From assembly GCA_019828565.1 (NCBI GenBank), contig JAHDYR010000012.1, positions 620,001-684,000 on the forward strand: a stretch of 64,000 bases of DNA. Direction: 5' to 3'. Under the pieces are notes generated by a model. That model was not told where the DNA came from, made no database searches, and was given only the letters and a program-made list of their open reading frames with translations. This stretch comes from Carpediemonas membranifera. Its lineage: Eukaryota; Fornicata. Shown piece by piece: positions 63,072 to 64,000 of the stretch. Position 1 is the stretch's first letter. Every line of letters begins with the position of its first letter. The position numbers and the translations under genes were made by a program.

Positions 63072-64000
63072 GTCTCCCTCGAGTCATGGGCCCTCTCAGT
63101 CTGACTTTGCGGAGCCCTCGCACTGGCTTGTTGGGGATTCTCGGGACTAGAAACCAATGATCCGGCGCTCTGTAGGACCTCTTGACTACTCCTTTGGAGT
63201 TGTCTGCCGAGGGAGGAACGTTGAGAGCCAGAAGCTCTGCAGCAGATTGCGGTAGGTCTCGGTGAGGAGGGCACTCCCAGTAAACTTGCTGAGCCGTCAA
63301 CTGATTGCTGAAGGAGCTGTCGTTATTCACCGTCGCTATCCTGATGAATGGCTGTTCTAGGCTGTTTGGAGGGACTATGCCTGCCGCATCCGCCACCGCT
63401 ATCATCTTGGCAAGAGGATCAAACCATTCCCACCCTCGCCGAGCTGGGCTCCGCACTGCAATAAATTGACGGCACGTCATAGCCTGTCTGGCCCTATCAC
63501 CTGTGGGGAAGGAGCAGCCACCCTTAGGTGCTATTACGTACTCCTTGAGGATGTGGTGCAGCTCCTCAAGCGTTGGCAGGTGGAGGTCTTGGAGTAGTAG
63601 CACGGCCAGGTCGGGCAGGAGAGAGGACCAGTTGCCGATGAGGACATCCAAGTCTTTCCTCCATGCATCAGTGATTTCAGAGTACGTGGATGTGATAGCT
63701 CCCCTAGATGTTCGGTCGAGACATGAGACTGTGTGCAGTACCGCCGCGAAAGCTACAGTGTCACTGAGAGCACAATGGTAGCCTGGATCTGTTCCAATGT
63801 GGTACGGGCAGGGGCACTTCACCATTGTGAGACATTGGGCTATCGACATCGCCTCAGAGAACTCGGGTGAACGGCAGTAGTCATGGATATGCCCAAAGGA
63901 TCTTTTGTCTATGGACTCTAGATCACTTATGTCATAGACCTTGTCAAGGAAGGGGGCATCGCTTTCCGAGACCCATGACTCTAGGACGGAGTTCTCAAGT
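62968..64000 (-). CDS. LINE ORF1 protein, N-terminus outside window
   Basis: The frame is open to the window end; the first visible ATG is at 63849. Residues near that ATG are Cys/His-rich (CLTMVKCPCPYHIGTDPGYHC), possibly a zinc-binding unit. No RRM or coiled coil is recognised. It ends at 62968 and overlaps the ORF2 start (63071) by 104 nt in a different frame, so ORF2 would be reached by re-initiation or frameshifting. Confidence 0.65.
   Translation of the reverse strand, partial: LENSVLESWVSESDAPFLDKVYDISDLESIDKRSFGHIHDYCRSPEFSEAMSIAQCLTMVKCPCPYHIGTDPGYHCALSDTVAFAAVLHTVSCLDRTSRGAITSTYSEITDAWRKDLDVLIGNWSSLLPDLAVLLLQDLHLPTLEELHHILKEYVIAPKGGCSFPTGDRARQAMTCRQFIAVRSPARRGWEWFDPLAKMIAVADAAGIVPPNSLEQPFIRIATVNNDSSFSNQLTAQQVYWECPPHRDLPQSAAELLALNVPPSADNSKGVVKRSYRAPDHWFLVPRIPNKPVRGLRKVRLRGPMTRGRHGCPHTEGRNSMGQRSVGPFSGVQSSPECPSSRR

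Larger units (their letters stand above)
59206..64000 (-). mobile_element. LINE (non-LTR) retrotransposon with two ORFs, 5' end outside window
   Basis: Minus-strand element: ORF1 (62968-64000, open at the window edge), ORF2 with apurinic-like endonuclease and reverse transcriptase (59566-63071, frame-broken), then about 350 bp of 3' untranslated sequence ending in an A-rich tail (ATCAAAAAATAAACTC on the minus strand) at about 59195-59222. The tail abuts the Ty3-type pol fragment in the same orientation, which suggests insertion of the LINE into the Ty3 element. Confidence 0.88.

Overview
The window is nuclear DNA of a eukaryotic microbe with a compact, GC-rich genome. Evidence: eukaryote-only proteins (UBR-type E3 ligase, Rpt2 proteasome ATPase, USP deubiquitinase, Rab7, RhoGDI, twinfilin, ADAT3, BRCA2 with BRC repeats), tRNA-Asn and tRNA-Glu with type-2 pol III layout, LINE and chromodomain Ty3-type retroelements, and at least five spliceosomal introns of only 30-35 nt. 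Most genes are single-exon and lie 70-300 bp apart on both strands. Many stop codons overlap or are closely followed by TAAA (often as GTAAA), which resembles the short poly(A) signals of metamonads such as Giardia and Trichomonas. A free-living fornicate-like metamonad (Carpediemonas or Kipferlia type) is my best guess, held weakly; no rRNA or other decisive marker is present.

Layout. 1-9.8 kb: C-terminal part of a UBR E3 ligase, two coiled-coil proteins, a MORN-repeat protein, an unknown protein, a polytopic membrane protein and a CECR5/HDHD5-type HAD hydrolase. 10.0-11.3 kb: a Fanzor (eukaryotic TnpB)-like RuvC gene, 5' broken or incompletely resolved, followed by two adjacent perfect hairpins and bracketed by diverged direct repeats. 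11.3-21.7 kb: a single-pass membrane protein, a small basic protein, an 859-residue protein with a SIR2-like domain of the kind known from prokaryotic defence proteins, two disordered proteins, a tiny RIIa-domain protein with an intron, and an SLC52-like transporter. 21.7-31.8 kb: ubiquitin-proteasome cluster (RCC1-RING protein, Rpt2, giant USP). 31.8-33.4 kb: mostly non-coding, with tRNA-Asn. 33.4-41.8 kb: AAAEK-repeat protein, ADAT3, Rab7, phosphoglycolate-phosphatase-like enzyme, twinfilin, RhoGDI and a KKG-flanked LRR protein. 41.9-45.5 kb: BRCA2 with 17 near-identical 99-bp BRC repeats. 45.7-55.8 kb: CoA-disulfide-reductase/NADH-oxidase with rhodanese tail, a tail-anchored coiled-coil protein with a frame break, three polytopic membrane proteins, an alpha/alpha-toroid protein, a small basic protein and a pseudogene.

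56.1-64 kb is a retroelement graveyard beside tRNA-Glu: a plus-strand reverse-transcriptase fragment (DIRS-like), the 3' end of a minus-strand Ty3-type pol with integrase and chromodomain, and a minus-strand LINE that appears to have inserted into that Ty3 element. The LINE ORF2 frame breaks sit at homopolymer runs.

Many gene starts were corrected to the first plausible ATG, because the longest open frames begin at non-ATG codons. Domain assignments were made by eye from conserved motifs; no searches were run.
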